A DNA stretch of 64,000 nucleotides. Origin: Bacteroidales bacterium (GTDB lineage: Bacteria > Bacteroidota > Bacteroidia > Bacteroidales > F082). Below are positions 17,685 through 25,524 of this stretch, piece after piece. The notes beneath the pieces are model-generated. The model ran no database searches. It had not been told where the DNA came from and saw only the letters and a list, made by a program, of their open reading frames with translations. The DNA lies in NCBI GenBank assembly GCA_017539045.1, contig JAFYHS010000025.1, forward strand, positions 1 through 64,000, in the 5' to 3' direction. How positions within the stretch are numbered: position 1 is the stretch's first letter; every line of letters starts with the position of its first letter. A program made the position numbers and the translations under genes.

Positions 17685-20027
17685 TCAATTGTTCTTCAAA
17701 GACTTAACAGGATTCATTCGGGCAACGCGGTTGCTGCTCATGACGACCACGGCGGTCACGATAAGCAAGACCACCACCATGCCGATGATGAAATACAGCG
17801 GCGAGAGACCGATGCGCTCGGAAAACTGCTCCAACCACTTATTGGCCACAAAAAAGGTAGCAACGCAAGCCAAAACCGCCATCGCCAACGAAAGGCGCAA
17901 CACATCCCAAGTGAACAAGCGCAGTATGTCTGCCACCGTCGCGCCGTTGATTTTGCGGATAGCCACCTCCTTGCTTCTTCGGTTCGACTCGTCGCGGATG
18001 AAACCGATGAGGCCAAGCACGGCAATCAGCAGGGCGAAAATAGAGCCGATAAGTACGGTGTTGCGCATCTTGCGGCTGCCCTCGTAAGCCGATTGCATTT
18101 GGTCGGAATAGACGTTCAACTGCACCTCCCTCCCGTCAAGGGCTTCGGAGATGACAGCGGTCAGTTTCGCCATCGTGTTTGCGTTTATTTTGTTCACTTT
18201 GAACACAATATGCGGCATATAGGAATCGCCGCTATCTAAACTGCCGTAAAAACGCACACTCGGGCGGGAATCCATGTTCACGAGGTCGCCAATGCGGATG
18301 TCTCGATAAACACCCGAAATGGTGAACGGCTCCAATTCCATTCCCCAGTTGCCATGACCTGTGATTTGCACCTGCTTGCCCACTGCGCCGTCGCTCCAGT
18401 CGGCAAACTCGTTCATGCGTTCGACAAAAGACACTGAAACAACCACTTCCGTCGAATCGGCTGGGGCGCGACCGTCCACAAACTCCATCCTGAAAATGTC
18501 GTAAAAACCTTCAGTGGCTCCGTATTGGTCGGCCACATTGAACAACTCGCGGTCGTCGCCAGGAAGATAGACAATGTCGCCGCTTGAACCCGCAAAAGGC
18601 AGGCTGTTACACGCCGCAACTTGCACGACTTCAGGCACTTGGTTGAGAGCATCCACCACGCGTTGCTGGGCGGCATGGTTGCGGTCGTACATGTTCACAA
18701 ACAGCACATTCTCATAACTATAGCCCGGATTGTCGTTCATCATTTTCTGGTATTGCGATGCGATAATCGTTAGCATCGAGACAATAAAAACGTTGATAAA
18801 CACCTGAACGCCAAGCAGTCCGATTTTCCAGCGGCGCGAGTTTCCGATATAATTGCGAAAAGCCACCGAAACGGGTATCCGCACGAAGAGTTGTGCCGGC
18901 ACGAAGACCGAAACTATCAGCACAAAGACCAACACGAGGCTAATGACAAGAACGCTTTGCGGAACGAGCAGCGTCTCAAACGGAACGCCCAACAGGTTCT
19001 GTATCACGCCTTTCATGGCAAAAATGATGGCCACCGACAAAGCCAAGGCCAGCAGCAAGTGGGCGAAAGCCTCGCCCGCCAACAAGGTATGGATGTTGAA
19101 GGCACTGGCGCCATAGCACTTGCGCACCGCGATTTCCTTGGAGCGGCGCACCATCGCCGAGATGACGATGAGGACATAGTTGAGTAAACTGACGAGAATC
19201 ACTAACGCGGCCACGATGGAAAGTAGAATCACCAACGAGCGGACAGATGAGTCTTCGATGTGATTTTTGGCGAATGGCGCGAGAGAATACGTCAGCCTCA
19301 CGCCGCTTTGTTCAAATTCCCCCAAAGGCTGGTGCGTTTCCTGCATCGTGCGTATGGCACCATCAAGCGATTGAGGTTCAACGCCTTTCATCAACTTCGC
19401 AAAACCTTGATAACGCTCGTTGCCCACCCAGTTTTCTGTGCTTCTTTTGGGATAACTCTCCATCGAAAGAAGCAGGTCGGAATCTATCGAGCCGTTTTTC
19501 GGGAAGTCCTTGAACACGCCCTCAATGGTCATTTTCAGGCCGGGTTGTTCTTCGTTGGAAATGGTTTTTCCAAGACACTCGTCCACGCCACCGAGTTTGT
19601 TGGCAAACGATTCCGAAACCATCAGGCACAGCGGCTTTGCCAAAACCTGCGCCGGGTCGCCAGCCAGAATCGGGCGGTCGAACACCTTGAAGAAACAGGA
19701 GTCGGCCAAGCGCAAGTTGCCCGTGATGACATGACCGTTTTCGTCCATATAACGGTTGCTACCGAAATAGAAAGTCGTCCGTGTGGCCGACTCCACGCCC
19801 GGCACTTCGGTCTTGAAGCCTGGAGCCACTGCCCCGCTCACTTTGCCGAAACTTTCCGATTCGCCTTGTCGTTCAAGGCCTGTTTGAATGATGTAAATGC
19901 GATCCACATCCTTGTAGAAACTGTCGTACGACAATTCAAAGCACACCTTGGCAATCAGCACGATGCCAATGGTGAGACCTATGCCTAACGATAGGATTTT
20001 GATGAGTTTGTCGGTTAGTTTGTTCAT
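17685..20027 (-). CDS. MacB/FtsX-type ABC transporter permease (type II)
   Basis: A 780-residue double MacB_PCD-FtsX permease. I place the start at the ATG at 20027 (MNKLTDKLIKILSLG), because it matches the type II paralogues and forms an ATGA overlap with the preceding gene's stop; a longer in-frame start at 20093 would add a basic, non-homologous tail. TM1 is at about 8-30, FtsX blocks at about 265-405 and 660-775, with the motif EVAIRKINGATVADIL near 685. The end is MNPVKSLKNN. The overlap implies translational coupling to the outer-membrane barrel gene upstream. Confidence 0.9.
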   Translation of the reverse strand: MNKLTDKLIKILSLGIGLTIGIVLIAKVCFELSYDSFYKDVDRIYIIQTGLERQGESESFGKVSGAVAPGFKTEVPGVESATRTTFYFGSNRYMDENGHVITGNLRLADSCFFKVFDRPILAGDPAQVLAKPLCLMVSESFANKLGGVDECLGKTISNEEQPGLKMTIEGVFKDFPKNGSIDSDLLLSMESYPKRSTENWVGNERYQGFAKLMKGVEPQSLDGAIRTMQETHQPLGEFEQSGVRLTYSLAPFAKNHIEDSSVRSLVILLSIVAALVILVSLLNYVLIVISAMVRRSKEIAVRKCYGASAFNIHTLLAGEAFAHLLLALALSVAIIFAMKGVIQNLLGVPFETLLVPQSVLVISLVLVFVLIVSVFVPAQLFVRIPVSVAFRNYIGNSRRWKIGLLGVQVFINVFIVSMLTIIASQYQKMMNDNPGYSYENVLFVNMYDRNHAAQQRVVDALNQVPEVVQVAACNSLPFAGSSGDIVYLPGDDRELFNVADQYGATEGFYDIFRMEFVDGRAPADSTEVVVSVSFVERMNEFADWSDGAVGKQVQITGHGNWGMELEPFTISGVYRDIRIGDLVNMDSRPSVRFYGSLDSGDSYMPHIVFKVNKINANTMAKLTAVISEALDGREVQLNVYSDQMQSAYEGSRKMRNTVLIGSIFALLIAVLGLIGFIRDESNRRSKEVAIRKINGATVADILRLFTWDVLRLSLAMAVLACVATFFVANKWLEQFSERIGLSPLYFIIGMVVVLLIVTAVVVMSSNRVARMNPVKSLKNN

Positions 20028-22357
20028 TTTATATCTTCCTCCGTATATTCTTTTCTTGACACATTTTTGTTTTGCTTTCCTTTCGAGAACCAATAGTCTA
20101 TCTTCAGGAAAATGCCAGATGTATAAGATAGCGACTTCGTGAGCTGCGTGTAGGTGTCATATTCTACGGTCCTTTCATATATGTTCTTAAACAGGTCTTG
20201 GTAGGCCAGCATAATCGCTCCGCGATGGCCAAGGAAGGACTGCCGCAAATAGATGCTGCTGATTTGTGGCGTGCCTTTTGCAAATCCTTGTGGAAGCAAT
20301 CCCTTGTTTTCATAGTCGAAAGAAACACCTGTGCTCATCCCCCACGGGAAAGTATAATCGATGGACAAACTGGTGCTTATGATAAACGCACTTTTTTGCT
20401 CTTGATTATAGGAATAGGTATCATGATGAAAATCGACAAAAGATTCTATCTCCAGCGATTCATCAAACAGATTGAACGAAGCGCTTGCCTTTGCGCCATA
20501 TTTGTTGAGGGTCGAAATGTTGAAGGGCGCAGCGTACAATTTGCCGTCGTCCAAATAATATATGGTGCGAATGACACTGCCTGAATGGGTATAGTACAGG
20601 CTTGTCGAAAACACATTCTTGTTCCTGTTCAGCCTCAAGTTCAATTCTGCAACATCGTTGATTTGGGGACGGAGATAAGGGTTGCCGGAAGAAAAAGTCA
20701 CAGAGTCCTGCATGGTGACTTGTGGGCATAATGACCAAATGGCCGGAGTATAGAGTCGGCGATTGTACCTCAAACTGATGATGTCGTCATCCATACGATA
20801 GGCAACCGACACAGAAGGAAGGAAATAATGGTAATGCGAAAGGGAATCGTTAGAGTTCCTGTCGTCGTAGGTGTAGCGTGCTCCAGCCTTCAGGCTCCAT
20901 TTGTTGATGGTGGCATAGTAATCGGAATATAATGACACCTGACTTTCCTTGAAATCGAAAGTGAAATCATCCTGTGCCTCCGTGAACACATCTATGAAAT
21001 GCTGGTAGTAATACTGCCCTCCAAATTCAATCCGATGGGCTTCGGCAAGAGCGACGATGCCATCCAAATGATAGTTCACCGACGCCTTATATCCGTCGTC
21101 GTATTGCAGTCTGTCAACCGCCGAGGAAGTGTTCCCTATCTGGTAATCCTCGTTATAATGGGCGACATCACTGCTTTTCATAAAGTACAGGTTGGCATCC
21201 GAACTGATTTGCCTCAAAGCGCCATCAAACGACCTCTTGAAATAAAGCGAGTAGTTTTGATACAGGCCTTTCGTCGTGTCGTTTTTCAATGAATGGTTCA
21301 CCGTTTCCAAACCGTTCATGTATTGAATCATAGTCGTGTCTGTATGGCGCTTATCGTAAGTTTTGATCTCGGCGAATGCATTGAACAGGGTTTTGTCGTT
21401 AGGGATATAGTCGAATCCCAAACGGAAGGAGTGGTAATTTTCTTTCGGCAAATCCACGCTCTGTGAAATGTATGAGTTGTCCATCGTTCCGTCAAGGGGA
21501 GTCCTGAAGGTTTCCGTCTTATTTTTCATTGCCCAACGGCCGTAAAAATAGTTGCCATACAGCCTCATTTTGGAAAAGGAGTATTGTAGCACGAGCGAGC
21601 CTTCAGTCCTTTTGGCCGGAAACAAATTGCTCGCACTTGCGTATCCGAAAACGCCTTGGTTTGCTTCGCTTTTCAGTACTATGTTCACGATGCCCTCAAT
21701 GTCTGTTTCATATTTCGACGAAGGGTTTTGCACCACTTCGATTTTCGCAATGTCATCCATCGAAATCGTACTGATATCAAAGCCTTCGCGCATCATTCCG
21801 TTGACAAGCACCAACGTCGATTTCCCGATGATGGAAACACTGTTGGTGACTTTGTTCACCTGCAACTCGGGAACATGCCCCAGCAGGTCGATGGAGGTAA
21901 CGGAATTTGCAATCGCTATCGAATCGGGGACAAACACCGACCTGTCCGAGTTCATGATATAGGGGCTTGTCGTGACCGATACTTCATTAAGGGTGAAAGA
22001 ACTTGGTTGAAGCAGGATAGGCTGTTCGATTCTCGTCTTGTTCTTGTTCAGGTTGATTTGTACGCTCTTTCTTGCGTAACCGATACAGGATATGGTCAAA
22101 GTCACTTGGTCGGGCAAGGAGCCTGAAAGCATGAAATATCCGGTGGAGTCGGATATGGTTGAGACCAAAGGTCTTTTCTCATTGTCCACTTCAAAGGTCT
22201 GTATGGCAGCATATTCCACAGGCAACCTTTGACAAGAATCCAGAACATAACCAGACACGGTCCGATTCTTCAGTTGTGTTTTCCGTTGCTGTCCGTAACT
22301 CATGGCCGAGAACGCCACAAGGCAGCAAACCATCATGAATTTCATTGTAGTTTTCAT
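20024..22357 (-). CDS. TonB-receptor-like outer membrane beta-barrel protein
   Basis: A 777-residue outer-membrane protein. Signal peptide at 1-22 (MVCCLVAFSAMSYG-QQ). A carboxypeptidase-regulatory-like domain lies at about 32-115 (VSGYVLDSCQRLPVEYA). A TonB plug-like region follows at about 120-245 with LLVLVNG-type and IEVVQNPSSKYE motifs. The barrel at about 250-760 fits the OMP_b-brl_3 type. No clear TonB box is visible. The stop overlaps the ATG of the 17685-20027 permease by 4 bases, an unusual direct pairing of an outer-membrane barrel with a MacB-type permease. It may be a surface partner of the exporter or an importer-like receptor regulated together with it. Confidence 0.85.
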   Translation of the reverse strand: MKTTMKFMMVCCLVAFSAMSYGQQRKTQLKNRTVSGYVLDSCQRLPVEYAAIQTFEVDNEKRPLVSTISDSTGYFMLSGSLPDQVTLTISCIGYARKSVQINLNKNKTRIEQPILLQPSSFTLNEVSVTTSPYIMNSDRSVFVPDSIAIANSVTSIDLLGHVPELQVNKVTNSVSIIGKSTLVLVNGMMREGFDISTISMDDIAKIEVVQNPSSKYETDIEGIVNIVLKSEANQGVFGYASASNLFPAKRTEGSLVLQYSFSKMRLYGNYFYGRWAMKNKTETFRTPLDGTMDNSYISQSVDLPKENYHSFRLGFDYIPNDKTLFNAFAEIKTYDKRHTDTTMIQYMNGLETVNHSLKNDTTKGLYQNYSLYFKRSFDGALRQISSDANLYFMKSSDVAHYNEDYQIGNTSSAVDRLQYDDGYKASVNYHLDGIVALAEAHRIEFGGQYYYQHFIDVFTEAQDDFTFDFKESQVSLYSDYYATINKWSLKAGARYTYDDRNSNDSLSHYHYFLPSVSVAYRMDDDIISLRYNRRLYTPAIWSLCPQVTMQDSVTFSSGNPYLRPQINDVAELNLRLNRNKNVFSTSLYYTHSGSVIRTIYYLDDGKLYAAPFNISTLNKYGAKASASFNLFDESLEIESFVDFHHDTYSYNQEQKSAFIISTSLSIDYTFPWGMSTGVSFDYENKGLLPQGFAKGTPQISSIYLRQSFLGHRGAIMLAYQDLFKNIYERTVEYDTYTQLTKSLSYTSGIFLKIDYWFSKGKQNKNVSRKEYTEEDIK

Positions 22358-22390
22358 ACTCGTTAGATTTTGATTGTTGTTTCTTTTTTG

Positions 22391-22554
22391 ACCAAAACTT
22401 GCAAAACCTGCAAAACCTCTTTCTCACATGGAAAGTCGCCCGTCATTCCGAACTTGACTCGGAACGGCTCCTTTCCAACGGCAAGCGGTTGCGAGCCGTT
22501 GACTGTAGTTTTTAGATTATTGAAAAGGTTTTGCATTGTTTTGAATGTTTTGTG
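22391..22554. repeat. palindromic intergenic element, family B
   Basis: Left CAAAAC-TTGCAAAACC and right GGTTTTGCATTGTTTTG words pair across the gap between the barrel gene and the divergent DUF5674 gene. The core holds CGTCATTCCGAA...TTCGG-like and AACGGC...GCCGTT pairings. It resembles 1758-1894 in end sequence and size. Confidence 0.5.
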
Positions 22555-22638
22555 ATAATAATCAATTGTTCTTCAGCAATTTTAAGATTCAAAGATTCAA
22601 TTATCCGATTTTTGTTACTTTTGCGGAAAATTTGACTT

Positions 22639-22977
22639 ATGCAGATTCTTACTGAAAAAATATCGAGAGAGCAACTTAAAGAATTGGCTTCCAATACTTT
22701 TGTTGACATGATTAAGTGTGTGGCCGATGTCAATCGCGGCCTTCTGGCTGTCGATGCCGAACTCCATGCAGACTTGGAATCCATGCTGCTTGAGAATGGC
22801 TCTGAGCAAGAAAACCTTTGGGGATTCAACCTGTATCCTGATGAGACTGGAGACGATTTCATCGAGTTTGACTCCTTAATCAATATCCGCGCATGGCAAG
22901 GCAACCGCAGCCGTGATGTGGAGAACGAAAGCGTGAGAAAACAAATCAAGGAACTTGTTTCAAAATTCGTGGAATGA
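22639..22977 (+). CDS. DUF5674 family protein
   Basis: A 112-residue cytoplasmic protein that matches the DUF5674 pattern: a start of the type MQILTEKISREQLKELA, then MIKCVADVNRG and ELHADLE in the middle and a conserved C-terminal SLINIRAWQGN region. Function is unknown. A -7-like box TACTTTTG at 22616-22623 precedes it. Its stop overlaps the start of the next gene by an ATGA. The pair lies on the plus strand inside the minus-strand efflux array and looks inserted. Confidence 0.8.
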   Translation: MQILTEKISREQLKELASNTFVDMIKCVADVNRGLLAVDAELHADLESMLLENGSEQENLWGFNLYPDETGDDFIEFDSLINIRAWQGNRSRDVENESVRKQIKELVSKFVE

Positions 22978-23300
22978 TGCAGCACCAGACACTTCAGAAC
23001 GGCGCATGGCTTTCTTTGACCTTTCCCCAACAAATGGCCAACATCGGAAGCGAGACCTACAGGGCCACCAAATGGCTCGCCAAAGGTCGTCGCGACAATG
23101 CGGAGAAAGCCTTCGAACGGATGCAAGAACTTATCGACCTCACTATCGCCTACGGCAGGCAGGACGCGCCCAACCGCAAAGCCCTCTTGAAGGAACTTTG
23201 CCGCTTCAGGGAACTTTACTGCGGAGCTTTCCTTGAAGGCGATTTGGAAACGCTCACCGCGCTCAACCGTTATTTGGATCTGTTTGCACATATGAATTAA
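22974..23300 (+). CDS. small protein paired with DUF5674
   Basis: A 108-residue basic, largely helical protein that I do not recognise. It contains SETYRATKWLAKGRRDNAEKA and repeated arginine/leucine-rich helices, and has no signal peptide. It overlaps the DUF5674 gene by 4 bases (start at 22974 or the adjacent ATG at 22977), so the two are translationally coupled and likely act together. A toxin-antitoxin-like partnership is possible but not supported by any motif. Its stop overlaps the stop of the convergent permease relic by 3 bases. Confidence 0.7.
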   Translation: MMQHQTLQNGAWLSLTFPQQMANIGSETYRATKWLAKGRRDNAEKAFERMQELIDLTIAYGRQDAPNRKALLKELCRFRELYCGAFLEGDLETLTALNRYLDLFAHMN

Positions 23301-23581
23301 TTATCTCTAAGCGACTTAACAGGATTCATCCGTGCAATGCGCCAGCTGCTGAGGCCAATCACCAAGGCGACAACGGCCAAAACAATCGCCGCCGCACCTA
23401 TGAAATACCACGGCGACAACGTGATACGGAACGCGAACTGCTCTATCCACTCGCGGTCCACATCCTTGTAGAAACTGTCGTATGACAGCTCGAAGCACAC
23501 CTTGGCAATCAGCACGATGCCAATGGCGAGACCTATGTCTAACGATAGGATTTTGATTAATTTGTCGGAGATGCTATTCAT
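23297..23581 (-). pseudogene. internally deleted MacB/FtsX permease (type II relic, 94 codons)
   Basis: An open 94-codon frame joining the first about 43 residues of a type II permease (LIKILSLDIGLAIGIVL, ending YKDVDR) directly to the last about 51 (EWIEQFAFRI to MNPVKSLRDN). In the paralogue at 10465-12831 these two parts are separated by roughly 690 residues. The junction falls at a CCGC tetranucleotide that occurs at both break points in that paralogue, suggesting a microhomology deletion that happened to keep frame. It would encode two membrane segments and no periplasmic domain. It still has a complete promoter, enhancer dyads and element A copy 5 in front. Confidence 0.8.
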
Positions 23582-23620
23582 TGTTGAATTGTTGATTGTT
23601 TAACTGTTTAACTGTTTGTT

Positions 23621-23748
23621 GAGTTTCCCTTCGGGAATGGAGTGCTTGTCTTAGTTATATAGCGGCGGCAAGAACAAGTTGCCAATCTGTAGTGCCACAG
23701 GCCGCCGCGGTTAACAACAACTCCTGACCTCCATTCCCGCAGGGAATC
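23621..23748 (-). repeat. structured repeat element A, copy 5 (in 5' leader)
   Basis: About 128 bp, nearly identical to copy 3 at 16934-17060, and likewise placed between the sigma-54-type promoter and the start codon, here of the permease relic. Confidence 0.8.
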
Positions 23749-23772
23749 TAAATTTTATCATGCACCCTCATA

Positions 23773-23787
23773 CCAATCCTCGTGCCA
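23773..23787 (-). promoter_or_regulatory. sigma-54-type -24/-12 promoter for permease relic
   Basis: Minus strand TGGCACG-AGGA-TTGG, identical to 17084-17098, again with the dyads 76 bp upstream of the -12 element. It is part of a duplicated leader segment. Confidence 0.65.
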
Positions 23788-23840
23788 AACTTGCAAATCA
23801 ATAATAATCAACGAAATACAAAAACAGTTATTTTACAAAG

Positions 23841-23878
23841 TGTAAAGTTATTTTACAGTGGTGTAAAGAAACTTTACA
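23841..23878. promoter_or_regulatory. tandem 17-bp dyads, putative enhancer
   Basis: TGTAAAG-TTA-TTTTACA at 23841-23857, GTGG, then TGTAAAG-AAA-CTTTACA at 23862-23878; centres 21 bp apart. Confidence 0.78.
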
Positions 23879-23901
23879 GTGCATAGTTATCGCGCAAAAT
23901 T

Positions 23902-23948
23902 GAGTTTTTTCCAAAACCAATCAATTTTGACAACTTTGGAAAAAACTC
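23902..23948. repeat. 47-bp hairpin, left flank of AAA gene
   Basis: GAGTTTTTTCCAAA (23902-23915) pairs perfectly with TTTGGAAAAAACTC (ending 23948). The same arms occur at 25467-25513, so the AAA gene 23986-25410 is bracketed by the same 47-bp hairpin on both sides. Confidence 0.7.
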
Positions 23949-23985
23949 GATGCTTTCTCAAGAAGATTCAGAGAAAGGATCTGCT

Positions 23986-25410
23986 TTACAAAAACAGGTC
24001 GTCCGTGGTTAATGTAGCGACAAAACTGGAAGAATGGATGCCATTCTTAAGGCCATAGGTCGTTACAAGTGTTGGCCACAATGCTTCCTTGACTCCCGTT
24101 TCCTCGCGAAACTTTGAGACCCTACTGCGCAACTTTTCCTCTTCCTCCTTACTCAGCATGTATTCCGCCTCGCTATATTTCATCTCAAAAATGTTGATAA
24201 TTCCGTCCGCACGTTCCAAAATCATGTCTATCTGGGCCTTGGGGTTTGTGCTCTTGCTTCGCCATGAGTAGAACTTGGTGGCGATACGGTCAATCCGCAA
24301 TGCTTGTTTAATTTGGGCGACGTGTGCCATGCACAACCGCTCAAAACTCAAACCGAGCCAGGCGTTCACTTCCGATGTCCCGATATGGTTGCACCAATAA
24401 CCTGTTTCCGTCTCGGCTTTGGCGACAAACGTCAAGTAGAACAGTGAATAGAAATCCGTCAGTTGGTAGATGGCTGAGTTCTTCTTTACATTTCTCTCCC
24501 TCACCACATATTTGCGGATAATATCGCAATTGACAAGGTCTTCCAATTTCTTGCTCAAGGAGCCACTCGAGTCTTTACCAAGCACCCTGCTCAATTCATT
24601 ACGTGTCAATCCTGACCGCACTTTCGAGAGTGCCGAAACGATGGCGGTATACGAGTCTGGCGACTTGAACAATGTTCTGTAAAGCCGCTTGTATTCCCTT
24701 CGCAGTTCCTCATCCTCACTGAAGAACAAACGGTCGATGTTTATAGCAAAGCTTTCTTCCCGATTGAGCAAACTGAGGTAATAAGGTATGCCACCGAGAG
24801 CCATATAAGCCTGCATTACAGATAATCGTTCCCATTTGAAGCCTCGACTTTTCATATAGCGTTCAGTTTCGCGCAATGTAAAAGGTCTCAAGTGCATCTC
24901 GTGGGTGATTCGGTCATGCAAACCGCCTTTGTCATCCACAATATGGCGAATCATCCATGAAGTGGCCGAGCCGCACACAATCAGTGTCAAGTTGTCTTGA
25001 AGCGAGGCCCAACTGTTCCAAAAATAGCCCAATGCCCTAATAAAGCCCGAGCGTTGCGTATCCATAGAAGGCAATTCATCGAAAAAAACGATGCAGCGTT
25101 GCTTCAGCACGACTTTCTTCTTCAAAAACACTTTCAGAACCCGAAACGCCTCCATCCATGTCCTCGGCTTTTCAACCAACTCGCCGCTGTACTCCTGCAT
25201 GGCATCGATGAATGCCTCCATCTGCTCATCCATGGAGCCGTCAAGGACACCTGTTATGGAAAAAGACATCTTCCCAGCAAACAATCGATTGACGAGAAAG
25301 GTCTTCCCGACCCGTCTTCTTCCATAAATGGCGACGAACTCAGGCCGCTCTGATTTGGTGTACTCTTTTAGCAACTTGATTTCCTGTTCTCTACCTATCA
25401 ACTTATCCAT
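23986..25410 (-). CDS. AAA ATPase, archaeal-type ATPase_2/DUF234 family
   Basis: A 474-residue cytoplasmic ATPase. Residues 1-10 are the family start MDKLIGREQE. Walker A YGRRRVGKT is at about 29-37, Walker B CIVFFDELP near 106 and the sensor VCGSATSWM near 147. A winged-helix region follows (about 275-325), then a C-terminal DUF234 nuclease-like domain with QIDMILERADG and FEMKYS near 390-410, resembling a PD-(D/E)XK core. The promoter box TACCTTTG lies at 25436-25443. Identical-arm 47-bp hairpins flank the gene, and it sits between a permease stop and the enhancer of the relic operon, which suggests a discrete inserted unit. The biological role of the family is unknown. Confidence 0.85.
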   Translation of the reverse strand: MDKLIGREQEIKLLKEYTKSERPEFVAIYGRRRVGKTFLVNRLFAGKMSFSITGVLDGSMDEQMEAFIDAMQEYSGELVEKPRTWMEAFRVLKVFLKKKVVLKQRCIVFFDELPSMDTQRSGFIRALGYFWNSWASLQDNLTLIVCGSATSWMIRHIVDDKGGLHDRITHEMHLRPFTLRETERYMKSRGFKWERLSVMQAYMALGGIPYYLSLLNREESFAINIDRLFFSEDEELRREYKRLYRTLFKSPDSYTAIVSALSKVRSGLTRNELSRVLGKDSSGSLSKKLEDLVNCDIIRKYVVRERNVKKNSAIYQLTDFYSLFYLTFVAKAETETGYWCNHIGTSEVNAWLGLSFERLCMAHVAQIKQALRIDRIATKFYSWRSKSTNPKAQIDMILERADGIINIFEMKYSEAEYMLSKEEEEKLRSRVSKFREETGVKEALWPTLVTTYGLKNGIHSSSFVATLTTDDLFL

Positions 25411-25435
25411 AATTGTCCTTTGTTGTTTTCACAAG

Positions 25436-25443
25436 CAAAGGTA
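25436..25443 (-). promoter_or_regulatory. -7 promoter box for AAA gene
   Basis: TACCTTTG on the minus strand, the same octamer as in front of the AAA gene at 5576. It is 26 nt upstream of the ATG. No convincing -33 TTTG was found at the right distance. Confidence 0.55.
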
Positions 25444-25466
25444 TGGAAATTCCTCAAAATAGAAAT

Positions 25467-25513
25467 GAGTTTTTTCCAAAATTATCGATTTTTGGCAATT
25501 TTGGAAAAAACTC
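25467..25513. repeat. 47-bp hairpin, right flank of AAA gene
   Basis: Arms GAGTTTTTTCCAAAATT and AATTTTGGAAAAAACTC (17 paired bases) with a 13-base loop; same arms and same total length as 23902-23948. It begins 12 nt beyond the stop of the 25525-27858 permease. Confidence 0.7.
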
Positions 25514-25524
25514 AGTATCGTTTT

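Noticed and set aside
20028..20093. N-terminal extension of the 17685 permease to 20093
   Set aside because: The extra 22 residues are basic and absent from paralogues, and the ATG at 20027 forms a typical ATGA overlap with the preceding stop.
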